The notes: a model not told the origin generated them from the letters alone. A stretch of 64,000 nucleotides of DNA from Acanthosoma haemorrhoidale (GCA_930367205.1 OV884011.1:169023226-169087225); one strand, 5' to 3'; positions 24,101 to 39,100 are shown, numbered from the stretch's first letter. Translations and numbers: made by a program.

Positions 24101-27100
24101 TTACCAAACATCTAATCAGTTTGACGAACATGTTGAAAATATTTGGAGCAAACAATTAGTAGAATTAAAAAATAGTTTCGAGGATAAAACATGTAATACT
24201 GAAGATTATGATTTAGCCATTGCTTCAACTGAATTTCTGCGCCAGATAAAGGTTTTTGTTAGCAGATAATCTATTTTTAAATTAATTGTAGCATTTATGA
24301 TGAAATACTGTTTAGGTAATTGAAGTGTTCCTTTTCTGAAGAAAAGTTCTGTGAAATTTTCCTTGCTGTGAAATGTTATCATTTTACTGGGTTATGTTTT
24401 GGTTCTAGATGTGTGATGGCAAACCAGAACATTTCTGATGTGAACAAATTTATGAGGTTCTAATAATTGTCTCACTTTATACTATTAATAATCATATTTA
24501 CGCTTATAAAACAAAGTTTCACTAGATATCCTAAAAGGAACTGAAGTGATAAGGTTAAAAAAAAAATGGCCAAAGATTGTTGAGTAACCTGTGTCACAGC
24601 ATTCTCACAAAGTTTGACAGCATTACATAAAGTATTTCTCTCCCTTCCTAGTTATGGGGTGAATTTTTTAATATCTGTTTGTTTATCTTATCTCCAAGCC
24701 GATTCATTTTTTATGTAGTAAGTAACTATCAACTTAAAACTTGAGGGAACTATAGCATAGATAAATAAAACACCTTCTAGGCACACCATTAATAACTATA
24801 GTATAGGAATCTCAATGAATAAGTGTAACTCTAAATCTAAAAAGAAAAGATACAGAACATTTTGGGGAATTCTTATTCATCTAAATGTCTGTCTGTGTTC
24901 TAAAGTAATTCAATCAATCTGACATTTTAAAGGTATAATAATGATGACGAAATAATTTATTTAAAAACTCATGTAGAAAGTGAATGAAAGGACATTATTG
25001 AGAGATCGCTGAGGTGCAAGCCTTTTTCTCTCATTTTCTTAATCACTTCTTAATTGATTGTGAAAAAACTGTGCTGTATTTTAATGAAAACAATTCTTTT
25101 TCAATCATTGAAAATCACTTTTAAATAGCTCAAATATTGAACACAATAAAACCTATTAAAATTGGCTTGAATGACATGACACTAAATATTATTTTATTTC
25201 AGGTGAACAATAAAATTTATTTACTAGAGAGACCTCTTGATTGGTTTATATTTATAATTAGATTATTGTTTTTCAATCAATTCCATAATGATTATTTACT
25301 ACTATTGCTTTGATCCTATTTCAGAATATACGTCTCTTTGAAGTCACCCAGGAAAGGACAAGATTTCTCAGTACCCCAGATGTTGAAGATTTATATCATG
25401 AAGAAGAGTTCAAATACCAAACATTTGAAGAGGCCAAGAGAAAACAAAAGCAGGAAGACAAACAGGTAGATAAATGAATTTTGAAAAGTGTAAACACGTG
25501 TATGTCTGTAAGCTTAACTACATACTTAATCATAGGATTTATTTTTAAATAAATAAATTATACTATTTCTGGTAAATAATAAAAAATCCAAACAATAATT
25601 TATTTTCACAACTAAAGCCTTAAAAAAAAAATAATATAATATAAGAATAAATAATACATGTTAATTGTAATTATATATGTATATTCTTAATATACTAGCC
25701 CCTCTAAGCCTCATAATGAAGTAGCGACACCAATACATAAAACATAAATAGAGGTTGAATGGATAATGTCATTGTAGACTATGTTAAATAATCAAATATA
25801 TTTTAATAAGTATTCGATAATTACATATTATCCTAATTTTGAAACATCTTGGTAATAGAGCATCGAAGATTTAATAACAAGTGTGATGAGTGAAGAACCA
25901 ACGTTTTTGAAAAGGAGTCATCTTTTTTCAGGTATAAACCCTAATAATTTTTTTTTTAAATATTTAATCCTTACTTATTTCTTGGGTGTAGAGGTGGATA
26001 GTATGGATTTTTCATGATGTCAAGGTTCTGCGTTCAAATTTCTAGACATACAGTGATTTTTGTTTTTCATTGTGTAAACTGGAGAGGATAGCTAGCCACA
26101 GTAAAGCTTAGGAATTAATTACAGTTGTATTGTTTGATTCTTGAGGGAATTACTTGCCTATACGTATGTTTTATTAATATTTATGTTTATAAGTCTATGA
26201 GTTCGATCTTAAAATTGGCAGCAGGCTGACTCAATCTATTTTTGGGTGAAACCACTTTATATAGTAGATATATAAATACTGACGTCTAAGCCTTATCATT
26301 CAAATTTTAAAAAAATACTTTTAAAAAGTGGTCAATGCTAAAATTTGTTGTAATGGAAGAAAGTTTCTGAAGTTTTTTAAACTAACATATTTTTTTATTA
26401 ATGTAAAATACTTATTTATTTTTTTATATTTTTAGGAAATTTTCATTGGAAATTGAAGTTTGCTGAGTAAGTTTTTCTTATCCTTCTAGTTAGCGTTATA
26501 TAAAATATTAATATCTGCACCTTTTGATTCAAATTTTCAGGAAAATATTATTGAATAAAGGAAATCACTTGTTATCAGTCTGCTGAAATAATATTTATCT
26601 TTTGTATTGGCATTTAAATAATACAGAATATTATAAGTCTAGGAATAACGATGGAGACAGGGCCGACAATTTCAAATCTCATGCCAGATGCTCTCTTGAA
26701 CTCTAAATCAGGAGGTCACAGGTTCGAATCCCGGCCTTTTCACTACCTTTTCTCAGCTAATAGTTATTGAACTAGGCTCCCTGGGAACATAAATATATAT
26801 ATATGAATCCATTATAAACACATTAATTTACCACAATCCCATATTTTCTTTGTAGTAGTTAATTTTTTGAAAAAAAACCCTTCAATATGAAGTTATCTAA
26901 AAAAGTTTGTGTTCTATTTCCCCCTCAATTTCTACCTCAAGCATGCTTGCTTTCCTTTTCCACCCCTCTCTAAAACAAACTAATTTGACCTTGCTTCACC
27001 TGGGGGATGGTATTCCCAAAGGGTGTTGTAAAGCAGCAAAATTTACTTTTTGTAGTTTGAATGCAAACATGAAAGATTATTTCATATTTAATTCAAATTA

Positions 27101-30100
27101 ATATCAGATTTAAAAAATCATCCTATAAAAAAAAAGACCATTGGACGTCATTATTTTGATATTTTAGTTGATAATTCTCTATTTTATTTATAGTGATGTT
27201 ATAAATCCAGTTGATCTACTAATAATGAAAAATGAAGGATCTGTTCCAAAAAAGTTTGTCAGAACTCATCTTTTTCGTGAAATATGGTGCGGAGATACTT
27301 GGAATTTTGGGGAGGATCTTAAATATTCAGTTATTGAAGTTAACAAGTAAGTTTGGTAAGTTTGAATGACAGGATGCAACAACTTACTATTTATTAATTG
27401 TAATTTTCATTATTGGTTTAGGGATTTTAGGGAACCCGCACTTTTATCGTTAGGGGTGCCTACTATTCCTGAGTACAAAATCTTTCTGCCTGGATTCAAA
27501 TACCAGGAAAATGATGTTGATTATACTGTTGAGCTGTAAGTTAATTATTGTTATGTTATGATAATAGTAAACAATAAATTCCATATAATATATTATTGCT
27601 TTTTATCAAGCTCAAACGGAGAGGCTGTACTTTCAAACATTTACGTGGAGTTAATCTTCCAATAGTCAGTCTCTGTGTTCTATGTAATGATACAATCATC
27701 TTTTCATAGAACTTTCCCAAGTTGCAACACAACCAGCTAGGATTTAAAGCTCTGATTTTTTTTTGCCAGAGCGAAGTACACATAAAAAATGGTAATGCAC
27801 AATATATTTCTAAAAATACAGTTTTAAAAGCCTAGAAATCTAGTATTTAATGTCATGCGATTTCAATAGGGTTTTTTTGTAAATATTCTAGCTATTTATA
27901 GATTTTTATGTGTACTTTTCTCTGGCAAAAAAAAAAGTGTATTAATTTTATTTGTTTAATAGGGAATCAGTGAACAATATGGGTTGATAAATAAAATGAA
28001 GTATTTTTGGTGAAAAATATATAGTAATTTTTTCACTTTATTTAATTTGTTATAATTATAAACCCAGACTACCTCTTGATATATTTCCTTCAGTTCCTAC
28101 TTATTAATAACGATGAATTCCTCCAATTATTCCTTCATAACTTCCATCATTTTATAGCTATTTCTGAATCCTGGCTCAAAATCTTCTCCTTTTCTGTTTA
28201 TCTTCACAATTACTCTCTTTTGAACCATAATTGGCCTGAATGGATCGGAGGTAGTGATTGTTTTTATGTCCATGATAGCCTCAAATCCCAAATCCTCCAA
28301 TCTTCCTTTCCCTTCGAGAGCCCTCATACGGAATACCTTTTCACTGAAGTCTCCTACCATTCCAAATGGATGGATCCTCTATGCAGTTAACTATCATCCT
28401 CCTCAGTTCCCTTTGATCGTTAACTGAACCCTTTACAACCTTGTATCTTTAATCCTTCCTTCCTTTAATCATATCATTTTAGCTATTGATTAATTTCCTT
28501 AGCACCTCTCCATACAAATGCTTCTTTGACAATATTACAACTTCCATGGATCTTGTGTTGCCCTGTACTTTGCTACCCATTATATACATAGGCCTATGCA
28601 TAAAGCAGCGTATTAAGTCTGTCGGGTAGTAGGGGGAGCTCGCTGAGGAGCTAGAATCTCGTCAATCTGGCCACAGCCCGGCGGGAGTCAAGAAAGAGAT
28701 AAAATGGGTAAACCTATGGTCTTTGACCTTTGCTGGGGGCCTATTCAGTGGGAAGCTTTTTGCATTGATCTGACTTCATAAGATCTTAGAAGGTGTGCCC
28801 GACAGTGCACTATATTCAGGAGAAGAGGTAAAGGGTAGGTATTATAGGTAGTTTATATGGTCTTGGAATGACCACAAATTCACAGTCGGTATTTGAGGGA
28901 ACCGGAGTGTGAACCGGAGAGAGGCAGACTGGATTGCTGGGGGAGACACTACTAGTAGTGTGTAGCTAGCTACATTTTGTAGGGCCCCAGAAACCGTCAT
29001 CCGCTTGGGACGGATCCCTTCCAAGGATGTGCTAGTTTTAGCGAGACGAAGGCAGAGAATCCCACTAGGAAGGTGTGGGGTCTGACAACGCCGGACTAAA
29101 ACATACTAAGGTTAGGAAAGAGAGGTGCAGAGGTAGTTAAATAAAAAAGCCATGGTTTGAATAGAGCTGCAAGCACCAGTGCATAGAGAGAGAGCAGCTC
29201 ACTTCAGTGTTCGAGAAGAGGGGAACTTCTATTTATTCGTGGTGAAGAAGTTGGTAAAACAAGTCTATTGAAGAGCCTCCCGCCCTTGGTTGGGGATGAA
29301 GGGGTATTCAGCAGTGTGCCAAGGTCTTGGCAGATAATTGAGTACAATGCTGGCTTGGAAATTTTTACTAGGGAGTTTCCTAATAGAACCACTCCCTCCT
29401 TCAGCATGTTCAGGATGATATCCTTACCTGGTGCTTTCTATTTTCTATACCTTCTGGGTTCTCCTATTGTGTATGTGACTGCATGTTTGGTTACTTACCT
29501 ACCTGTTCTCAACCACAAGGTCTCGGCTAGGATATTCACATTTAATTCTGGAGAAATGTTGTATTGCCATGGTTTTTCCTGTGCCCCTTAAGCTGCGTCT
29601 GCCTCTATATTGGGATGGTGGATGTGGTCCAGGTCAAATGAGCAGTGGTCCAACAGCATCAGCTGTAAACAGGCCAAGCTATTCATAAACAGGTCCTCCA
29701 AAGTAAACAACTCATGGTTAACATACTGCAGCCATCAATATAAACCTTATATGCCTCCCTATATCTATCTATCACAATTTCTTCAGTAAAATATAATCTA
29801 AATATATAATGAAACATTTCTATTCCTCCAGGTGTATAATTGGACAAATGCCCCATTGGCCTTGTTGACATATTAACATGTTTTAAAAAATATTGTTTGA
29901 CTAGAATAGGGTGTCCCCATATCTCAGTGGTTAGCATGCAGACTGACTTCAAACCTATACCTGGATGCATTCCCACCACGCCTAATGATGTTTTATTTAG
30001 GGGATTAGTCTTGTCAGGGTTGACTCAGCCTTGTGATGAGAAATGAAATGCTACTTGAATAAAAAAGTAGCGAATCCAATTAAGAAAACTGAATTTAAGA

Positions 30101-33100
30101 TTAAAGGTAATAGCTATCAAGATCACAAAGTGAATATATTCTTTGTCATATACATTCTTCATGCCCTCATGGGGGATTCCACTCTGGACTCTCTTTCAAG
30201 TACCCCTGGCAATAACAACTCCTGGCAAGTTTAAGGTATGACTTGATACTTGAACCTGATCTCCCTGCCTCGCACCAGCTACTGTTCATTTGCCACCAGA
30301 CTGCCATTACCCACCATATCTATTTGGTTTTCCAACATACAGACCGCTTGTACCTGGTGTTATGTAGTAACGTCCAAAATACTATTTCTATACACATTGT
30401 TTTAATTGAAAACTCACTTCCTAAAAATTAATTTAATTCTAATTGTAAATTAAATTTAATCTTTAAAATATCCTTATAATAAATCTATCTATGGTATGGT
30501 ATATTTATTTCTACCTAACTATCACTCTTTTATTTATATAGACTATCATGTTTTTTTTTAACCTACCATTTTATTTTAATTCAATATTAATTCTTTATAT
30601 ATACACATAAATTTTTTTTTATAAAAAAAATCTCATTTAAGGAATCCCTGGCAGTGGATAGATGCTTGGCTTGAGCATTGCAAACAATGTGAAAAAAATA
30701 ATGTGCCACTACCAACTGAGGAACAAACGTGTGATTTACCTGACAATACCGACGATGAAACTCAACAAGGCGATGAAGAACCCTTCGAATTTATGTTCAT
30801 AAGAAATGTTCCAGTCTACGACATTGAGTATGAGGGTCTTAATTTGCAATACTTTTTATGTGCCAATGAGGAATGTGAACAATGTAATTTCTTTTACAAT
30901 AATCTAATGACAAAAGAAGGGGTAGACCATGTCTGCCTTAAAGTCATTATGGATAAAAATAATCCTGATGAAGTTGATGAAATTTTCATGGTACCTTATG
31001 AACATACTCACGACAGTTTTGAAAAGAAGGAAGAGAAATTATTATTAAAAAAGAAGAAAATTACAAAAGAAGAAGAGGAAGATATAAATGAAGAAAATTT
31101 TGTCATTGATGATGAATATGAACTTCCATTTTGTAGTTCTGAAAATGGTTGTCTCATTAGGAGGCTGCTACCAGATTATCTGATAGACAACAGAAATAAA
31201 AAGCTGTTTTGTGATCAGTGCCAATGCGAGGATGTAAAAAGTTGGGACGAAAATGACATTGTCCAGAATAAATCTGACACAATATCAGATGATTCAGAGC
31301 TCAAATGTGACAGTATCAACAACGGCTCAGAAACAAGCATAAGTGATATTAGCGATAGCCTTTGTAAGGTGGAATATGAAGATGCAGTTGGAAAATGCCT
31401 ACAAGGTAAGGAAATTTGTAGCCCTAGTGAATATTTGCTTGATGAAATAAATGAAGGTAAAGCATCTCCAGCTGTCGAACTGGCTGTTGTCAACAGAAGT
31501 AAAAAATCAAATCAAATGACTGAATATGAACTTTTTCAACTGCCAGAGACTAATTTAGATGAATTAAGTTCAACAAGTGATTCTATAACTTACCACTCTG
31601 CAATTAGCAGTACTGAACTAGATAAGAAACATAATCTGCAGCTTGCAGTTCCTAATAATAAAATTTCTATAAAGCAAAACATTCAGCGAGGAACTTCTAG
31701 AGTGAAATTTAAATCAACTTCTCAAAAGTCTACAGATAAATGTGACCATGAACAAATCCTTTTAGACATAAAACATATCATAGATCAACCAAGTGAGAAT
31801 CTTACGTAAGGATTTTTATTCTATTAAACTAATATTATAAGTGAAACAATTCTTCCAAATTCTTCACCTTAGTATTTTTTTCCCATTTCTAAAAGCCAAT
31901 TTCCAATGGATTTATCTTTAAATAACAATTTGACTGTTGGAAGGGGATATGAATTATTTATATCCACTGGATAAATCTAAATAAAATGCATATTTTAAAG
32001 AACGAGACATTTTTTCATCGTATGGTGCTCAGGGGTATAAACCTTCTCATAAAAATTTTATCATTCCAAATGTTCGAACCCTTTTGACCAAATCCATGTC
32101 AAGTTTGATGTATTTTTCACTTTGCCAGAACATAAAATGTGATCTCTATGTATAATTTCATGTTTCTAAGTCAAACAAGAGATTCGTAAGGTCTGGAACA
32201 GACAGACAAAGGGGTGAAATATAAGAGTTTCGGGTTTTGAAAAAACAAAACAATTAATCAATATTAAAATGTTTGAATGATAATATATGACACAAATAAA
32301 AATATCTACATTAATTCCATAATGAAGTTGGTTTACTTTATTTCAGAGACTTCAGTCCTGAAACCAAAAAAATTGTCAACGAAGAACTGGAGAAGCTGAA
32401 GACTGGTAAAAGAACAAAAATGCTCAAAAGACAATTCGAGGAGATGTCAAGTTGTCATAGCTCAAACGGACTTATTGAACATTCTGATGACGAAGAGGAT
32501 TTAGATAAGCTAAATTTACTACACCATGTTGCTATTTGGGATATTGGTAATGAAATAAAACCTATGGTAAGATTTTTTTTTTTTTAATAGGAGGTTTGCT
32601 TTATGTCTCAGTTTATAATTACTGGTAAATTAGGTTTTTTTTCTACAAAAAAAAAAAAAGATTGAAAATCGGGGAATGTGATATAATGTATAGCACAAGT
32701 AATGTGTTTCAAGTATCAATATTTTTCCTCGATTTGCTTCTGAATTAAAATATGTTAAGGTTAAGTATAATTGAATAACCTTCAAAACTAGTCATGATAA
32801 AAATTTATTTTATGCCAACCAACAAATATGAGAAGACTATATGTTTCAAAATAATGGTAGTTGATTAATTAGCCTTAATATTATAAATATTTACCATTTA
32901 AATCCTAGTTAGAATGGAATCTTGTTATAGGTTTTAAAAATAAACCAATAGAAAACGTGTTTTAACTCATGTTATAATAGAAGCTATATGTGCTAGCGAG
33001 TTCCTGCATATTATTTCTTCCGAAACACACTTTAGGACATCTCTAAATAACTATGGTTGGAAATTTACTAGGCTAAGGGTTCACAAGGTTGCAACTCACC

Positions 33101-36100
33101 ATCCAGATGGCTGAGTTGGAAGAGTGACTGAACAAAGATCAGGAGGGCCCATATTTGAATCCCAGTCCTGGCAATATCTTTTTTTCTTTGGCTAATAATT
33201 ATGAAAGATTCAGTAGTATCAGTGAAAGATTTAAGCAAAATTCTCTTTAGTTGATTAATTTTATTTTATTTGTTTTATTATATAATAATCTTTGAGTAAA
33301 AATAAAATATTTTTTCCAGCGAAGACTTGTCAGCCCAATTGAAATTACCAGTTTGAACTTTTGCCCTCACAACGGAAAGCTTATAGCTGGTGGAACTTCA
33401 ACAGGGCAAGTTGTTTTATGGGATTTGACCGAAGACAAATTGGAACCTGAGCCATATAAATTGAGAGAAAAGAGTGACTTTGATATTCTCGGATTCAAAC
33501 ATTTGGTATAAGTTTTATTCATTTATTTGTAATATAATTAATCAAACTAAGTGAATTATCTTTAATCTCTTTCATTTTGTACAATTCAGGGATTTTAAGT
33601 AAGTTATTTTCCTTCTGAAAATTTTAATGATGAAGCATTAAAAAATAATGTACACAGCAATGTCTTAATAAATTCTACCACAATTATTTTTTTATCTGTT
33701 ATAAGTGCCGAGAGAGGAAGTTACTAAAATAGTTATCATTGATTTTAGGAAAGAACTATGTGTTGGTTTAAACGTCTTCGCCCTCATCAGCGTTTATATA
33801 TAACAGCTTTATCCAATAAAACATCCTCGCACAATAAGAAGGTTTTAGATATTACATGGCTGCCTCCTAATGTGAAGGTGACCTATATACGTATATATAT
33901 ATATATATAATATTACGATATTTATTTTTCATATATTTTAATTATATATTTTTTATATAATTTATAACTTTATATTAAACTATTATTCTTTATGAACTTT
34001 TTTTAAATATCCTTCGACTCCTCATCAGGATAAGAAAGTAATTTTTTTCAGAAAAGATGAATTAGCATGATATAATAATAATATTTCATAACATTGTTTG
34101 GTCAATTTACTAATATAAAAAAAATTAAAGAAACTTTTAAACTTATAATTTATTATATCTTAGTAGGGTCTTTGACAACCAAACATTTAACATAAAACGA
34201 ATAAAAATAAAATATAAGATATTTAGTGTTTTTGAGTTTGTCACAATTTTTCTGTCTCAACTTGTCTTGGTCCAGGCTTTTACATTAAGGCATTTACATT
34301 AAGGCTTTTACATATAGATATGGGTAAATAGGAGGATAATAGAAAATACAAAGAAATGAACTAAGAGGATATTCGTAGAAATAAGAGGGCCCTCACAACA
34401 AATATCTTTGACTACCTCAAACTCAACACCTCTATTCTCAGACAATTCTAAGCAACTGACAACATCCCCTTTCAGGCATCTCTAAACAACTCGGACAACT
34501 CTTGGTGTCCTTCCCAGCTGATCCACACTGGTGACCACGTCCCCTGCTATTACATTCACTTGCTTGAATTTAAACTTTTTATAATTTATTTTCCTTCCTC
34601 CAAGTTACTGCTTAAAATAACATTACAATATATACAGTAAAATTATAGCCACCTCCATAAATCATGACCAAGTGTATTAATTAATTAATTTGTGTTTCAT
34701 CTAAAACTAGTATCACAAAAATTCATTAACATTGGTAGTTTTTGCAACTTTGACTCGGTCTCAGTGTTTTTAGAAGTGTGATATTATTGTATGTTATTTC
34801 CAATTGATGACCCAATGATGGATGCTAAACATAAAATAATTAAGAGTCATAAATAATAAATTAGTAATTAAAAATTGATAATTCTTTACCATACTCAGTG
34901 CGGTGACAAATCAAAAAACATGACATCTTGATTAATAATGTATACCATATGATAGACTATAATTTAAAAATAGTCATTAAAAACCTCTTTATAATGATTT
35001 TCACAGTCGCAATAAAATTCTCAGTTGTGTGATGCATTGATATTTTTTTATAGATATCAAACTTAGGATATTATGAAGAATTGAGTGAAAATGATGAATT
35101 TTCTTTGCAATTCATGTCAACATCTGCCGATGGAGTATTAAAATTTTGGGATTTGACGTCTCCTCTTATGCCTGTTCCTGAACCACAGCATAATTTGAAT
35201 GCGTTTAAGTGCCCTCAACAGTTCAAATTACCGAGTGACCTTCTTGAAACTAAATCAAAATATGGCGATTTGTTCTTGAGATGGAATCCTACTTTTCAGG
35301 TTTGTTACTTAGTCAGTTCTTTCATTTCTAACTCATCCCTTTTGAATGTTCCTTATTTGGGGGGGAAATATTACTAATTGAGGGAGTTAAAAGCAAACAG
35401 GAGTAAGTGATAATATTTAATAATTGACCTCGGAAAACCAAGCATAGTTGATGGAGTTAGGTACATCACCAGGGGAGGTAGCAGCTTGTTCTAAACTGAA
35501 ATGATCACTGAGATGAAAATCAGTTATTAGGTTACAGTGCTGCACGCTTTTATTTTTGACAGTACCCACGTCAGGAGAGGCTGTACTTTGCCTACCTCTT
35601 TTGTCTCGGCTACCAGGAGACAAAAGAACCTGGAGGCGATATTGGCGAAGGCAAAGGGCATAACTGCATCAAAGCTGGCCCCCTGGCAGAAAATGGATGC
35701 CCTGAGGACTTTCGTCTACCCAGCAATGAACTTTCCAATGAGAAATGGGCAGTTACCCAAGGGGGATTGGACCCGGGTGGACAAAACAATCAGGGCAGAA
35801 GTAAAGAGAGTGCTCAACCTGCCAGCGGAGGCATCGAATGAATACTTCTATAGTGCAAGGAAGGAAGAATTGTGTGGCATCCCAATGGCTGCGGAGGAAA
35901 GCAATCTGGCACTGATAGACAGAGCCTTCAAAGTGATGACATCAAAAGATGACAAGCTCCGTCTGATGACTAGCACAACTTCTCGGATGTCACAGTCCCC
36001 TTCAAAAACAGAAAACAGGCCATGGAATCGGCAAGGACAGGAAAAGAAGATAAATACGCCACCCTGAAGACCTCCTTACAGACCAGATACAGGGAGGTGA

Positions 36101-39100
36101 AGATTGCTCCAATAGTCGTGGCACATGGGAGCACCACAAGGGCATACCTGAAGAAGCTGGTGACATGCGAAACTATTGCCTGGTCAAGGTGCATGTATAT
36201 GGAGCACCTTTCAGGCCGGATACAACGACCATTCTGATGGAACCGGCCCAATGAAAACCAGACACCCTAAGGAAAAGCACCAGCCAAACAACGGCTATTG
36301 GAGAGAGAAGAAGAAGGGCGAGCGCAACAGGGATCTTCTGGAGCTGCGGCGACCGGGACCGACAATTGATAGGCCGAGAAGTAAGGAGTAGGGTTTTCGA
36401 TAGGCCAGGGGGATAAGAGAGTAGACGACTGGAACACAGTAGGTTTTTTTTATTCTGTATATAAATTTTTAATCCCACTAACATGTCTCCCTAGTCTGCT
36501 AACAATTTTATAAATTTTTATCCTATTTTTATTGCATTGCAATCCTCCACTCTATTGTATTTATATATTAGCCTTGTTTTTAATGTATTCTAAAGTCTAG
36601 CGAGAAGAAATTATGTATATATTTATTATTTTTAACACCATTTTATAAGAAATATACGACCAAAAAAAAATTCTGTTCTTACCTGCCATTTTTTGTACTC
36701 CCTGGTATTGGTTGTAATAAGTTATTTCGACCTTCCCAAGAGTGATATCAGAATGATTATGGGAGGAAATAGTAATGTATATGCCCATTCATCAACAATG
36801 TAGAAGTTATCCACCTATAATTTTAATTCTGATTAGGTAACTATTATTTAAATTTTAAATAATGTCTATAGCCAATTATGTTATTATGAAATATTTGAAA
36901 CAGACAAAATATAAGATATATATATTTCAAAAAATACAATTTAGTTCATTAATATTACAATAATTATATAAATATCAATTACTATACTTTTTTTTTAATC
37001 TACTTGCCTGTTCTAGGTACGCCTTGAACGTATTGACAGTACTGCTGAGAGAAAGTTCCACCTAACTTGTATTTCTCATGATCGGGTGTTTTACAACTAT
37101 GAAAAAACAAAGAAAGATCCTCTAGAGAAAAGTCTGAGAAACGTTGAATTGCAGGAGTTCTACAAATTTGGTAAGAAGTAATTTTGAAATTATCAAAAAT
37201 GTGTGCCTGGAACTGTAAATATATATTCTATCTGCCATTTATTTCTATTTTGAATTTAATTAATTATTTTTAAGACTTTGAGTCATGTGACAAATCTTAA
37301 AATTAAGGGTTCAACTGATCTTACTGTAATGTATTGATGTGGGCAATATTTTTTATTTATAATTATAGAATACAGACTATTCTCTATGGTAATATTGAAT
37401 ATTTGTCTCTTAGTTGAACAGAGGCTAATGATGGCATGATTAGACTACTGAGATAAAACTGAAAGGGTTTCTTGCTTTGAAAACAAAACCCTAAAAATCC
37501 ACCATGTGTGTAATGCTGTAAATTAACATGTAGTAATGTGCTGAAATTTCTGTTTAATTCAATTTCTATAAATTATTTTTATTGTCATTTTGTTGTTACC
37601 ATGTGGAATGTCGATGCAAAATTTCAGATCTTTAGGTCAAACAGGGACTTTGCAAACAGTTGGAACCCAAAATTACTACAGTTTTTTAATATCAATAAAC
37701 TGTTTGTAGTTAATACCTGTCAAATTCTCCAATAAATATTATGCAAGAATGTCAAATGGTTAATTAATAAATCTTAAATATGTAATCATGTTGATTGGAT
37801 TTCTCTTCATGTTTATTAGATTCTGTGAACACTGCCTCTGTAAACAATGAAGCATTGGTTGGAACTATCGATGGGCGTGTCATTTTGTTCAGTTTGAAAC
37901 ATGATCCTGATAACCGGAACATGGATGATCGAGAATTAGAAGAAGAAGGAAAAAGTTGGAAAAAAAATCTATATTTGTTATACTATGAAAAAATAATTTC
38001 CTAATAATCATTAATTTATAATATCCTATTTACAGTATCTGTAGCTCAAAATAACGTGTTAAACTTAATATCAACTTACATACATCCATTTGTATTTACT
38101 ATAAAATGGTATAAGTTTACATTGTGAATTCTTCTTTGATGAGTGCTTTTTTTGAGCACCACCTATTTTAAATGATGTTTGCAGATTAACTAAAACCATT
38201 TCACTGTAAAATGGGAGGGTCATAACATGTTCTTAGCCCAAAAATTTGCTCTGCAACACTAAATGCTTTAAGCAAATGCTCACCTCAAAGTAGTACATAT
38301 TAAATAAGTAGTATAATTAGTTTATAAATACTATTTAGGATAGTTATTTGGCTGTAATATCTTTCTAAATATAGTATATTTGTAATTTTAAATTCATTTC
38401 ATTTTCAATGCTTTGCAGTTGCTAAATTGATTCGTAAATTCGAAGATATTCATGACGGGCCTATAACCTGCATATCAAGACATCCTTCCAACAATAATAT
38501 TTTTCTCACCACTGGAGGGCGCATTTTTGCTCTTTGGCAAATAGATCAGGTACTTGTTTTATTTTTTTAGAAACTTGTATATTATTTACTTCCAGTTTTA
38601 ATTTGTAGCGCTCTAAGTGAAAAATTCACTGTCCTGCCTGGGGTCCTAACAGAGAACCCTCACATTGGATATCTTAGTTTTAATAATTTTATTGAGAGAA
38701 ATCCTCACTTTTAATTGGATTTTGGTATATGTTTCATAAAAATGCTATAATTTTACTTTCTTATTCATAAGGAGTATTCATAAAAACGTTTTTTAAAAAG
38801 TTCATAAAGAATAATAGTTTATTTATAAAGTTTCATTTAATATGATCTCAGGGTTCTATATGGCTCTAGTACATAATTTTGTATATTTCAAATGTTTCAT
38901 ATTGTCATGATTGACTATAAAATTGTTTATCTAATTTAAATAATAGTTAATTAATACAAACAATAATATATAATAACATGGTGGTCATTGTTGGTAATGA
39001 GTGGTCTCTACATTGCTGGTGGTTGCTTGGTTCCATGCAGCCTCCCACTCACACTTGCTTCTAACTAAACCAAATCAACTCGGTCTGTCATCTGTACATG

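Larger units (their letters stand above)
23983..32500 (+). other. DNAI3: DNAI3 exons 7-14: roughly 700-residue insertion inside WD blade 1
   Basis: Exon 7 opens with GIVAVSYGKQ, which continues WHPNQPG as in other WDR63 proteins. The closing strand of the same blade, HHVAIWDIGNEIKP, appears only at the end of exon 14 (about residue 1164). Vertebrate proteins bridge this gap with about 30 residues. The insertion begins acidic (DYDSNDEEPLQIDSDEECF), continues helical and charged, then has a more ordered part in exons 11-13 (TWNFGEDLKYSVIEVNKD, LSLGVPTIPEYKIFLPGF, NPWQWIDAWLEHC, FEFMFIRNVPVYDIEYEGL). It ends in a long Glu/Lys and Ser/Asp-rich stretch. Cys pairs occur at residues 730/733, 795/798 and 907/910. 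No domain recognised. Confidence 0.7.

Noticed and set aside
26640..26790. Candidate tRNA gene
   Set aside because: Good B box, but no acceptor stem pairing and a degraded A box; fits a SINE relic instead.
29268..29591. 107-codon + strand open frame
   Set aside because: Antisense to the RT fragment reading KAPGKDIILNML, which is the better explanation.
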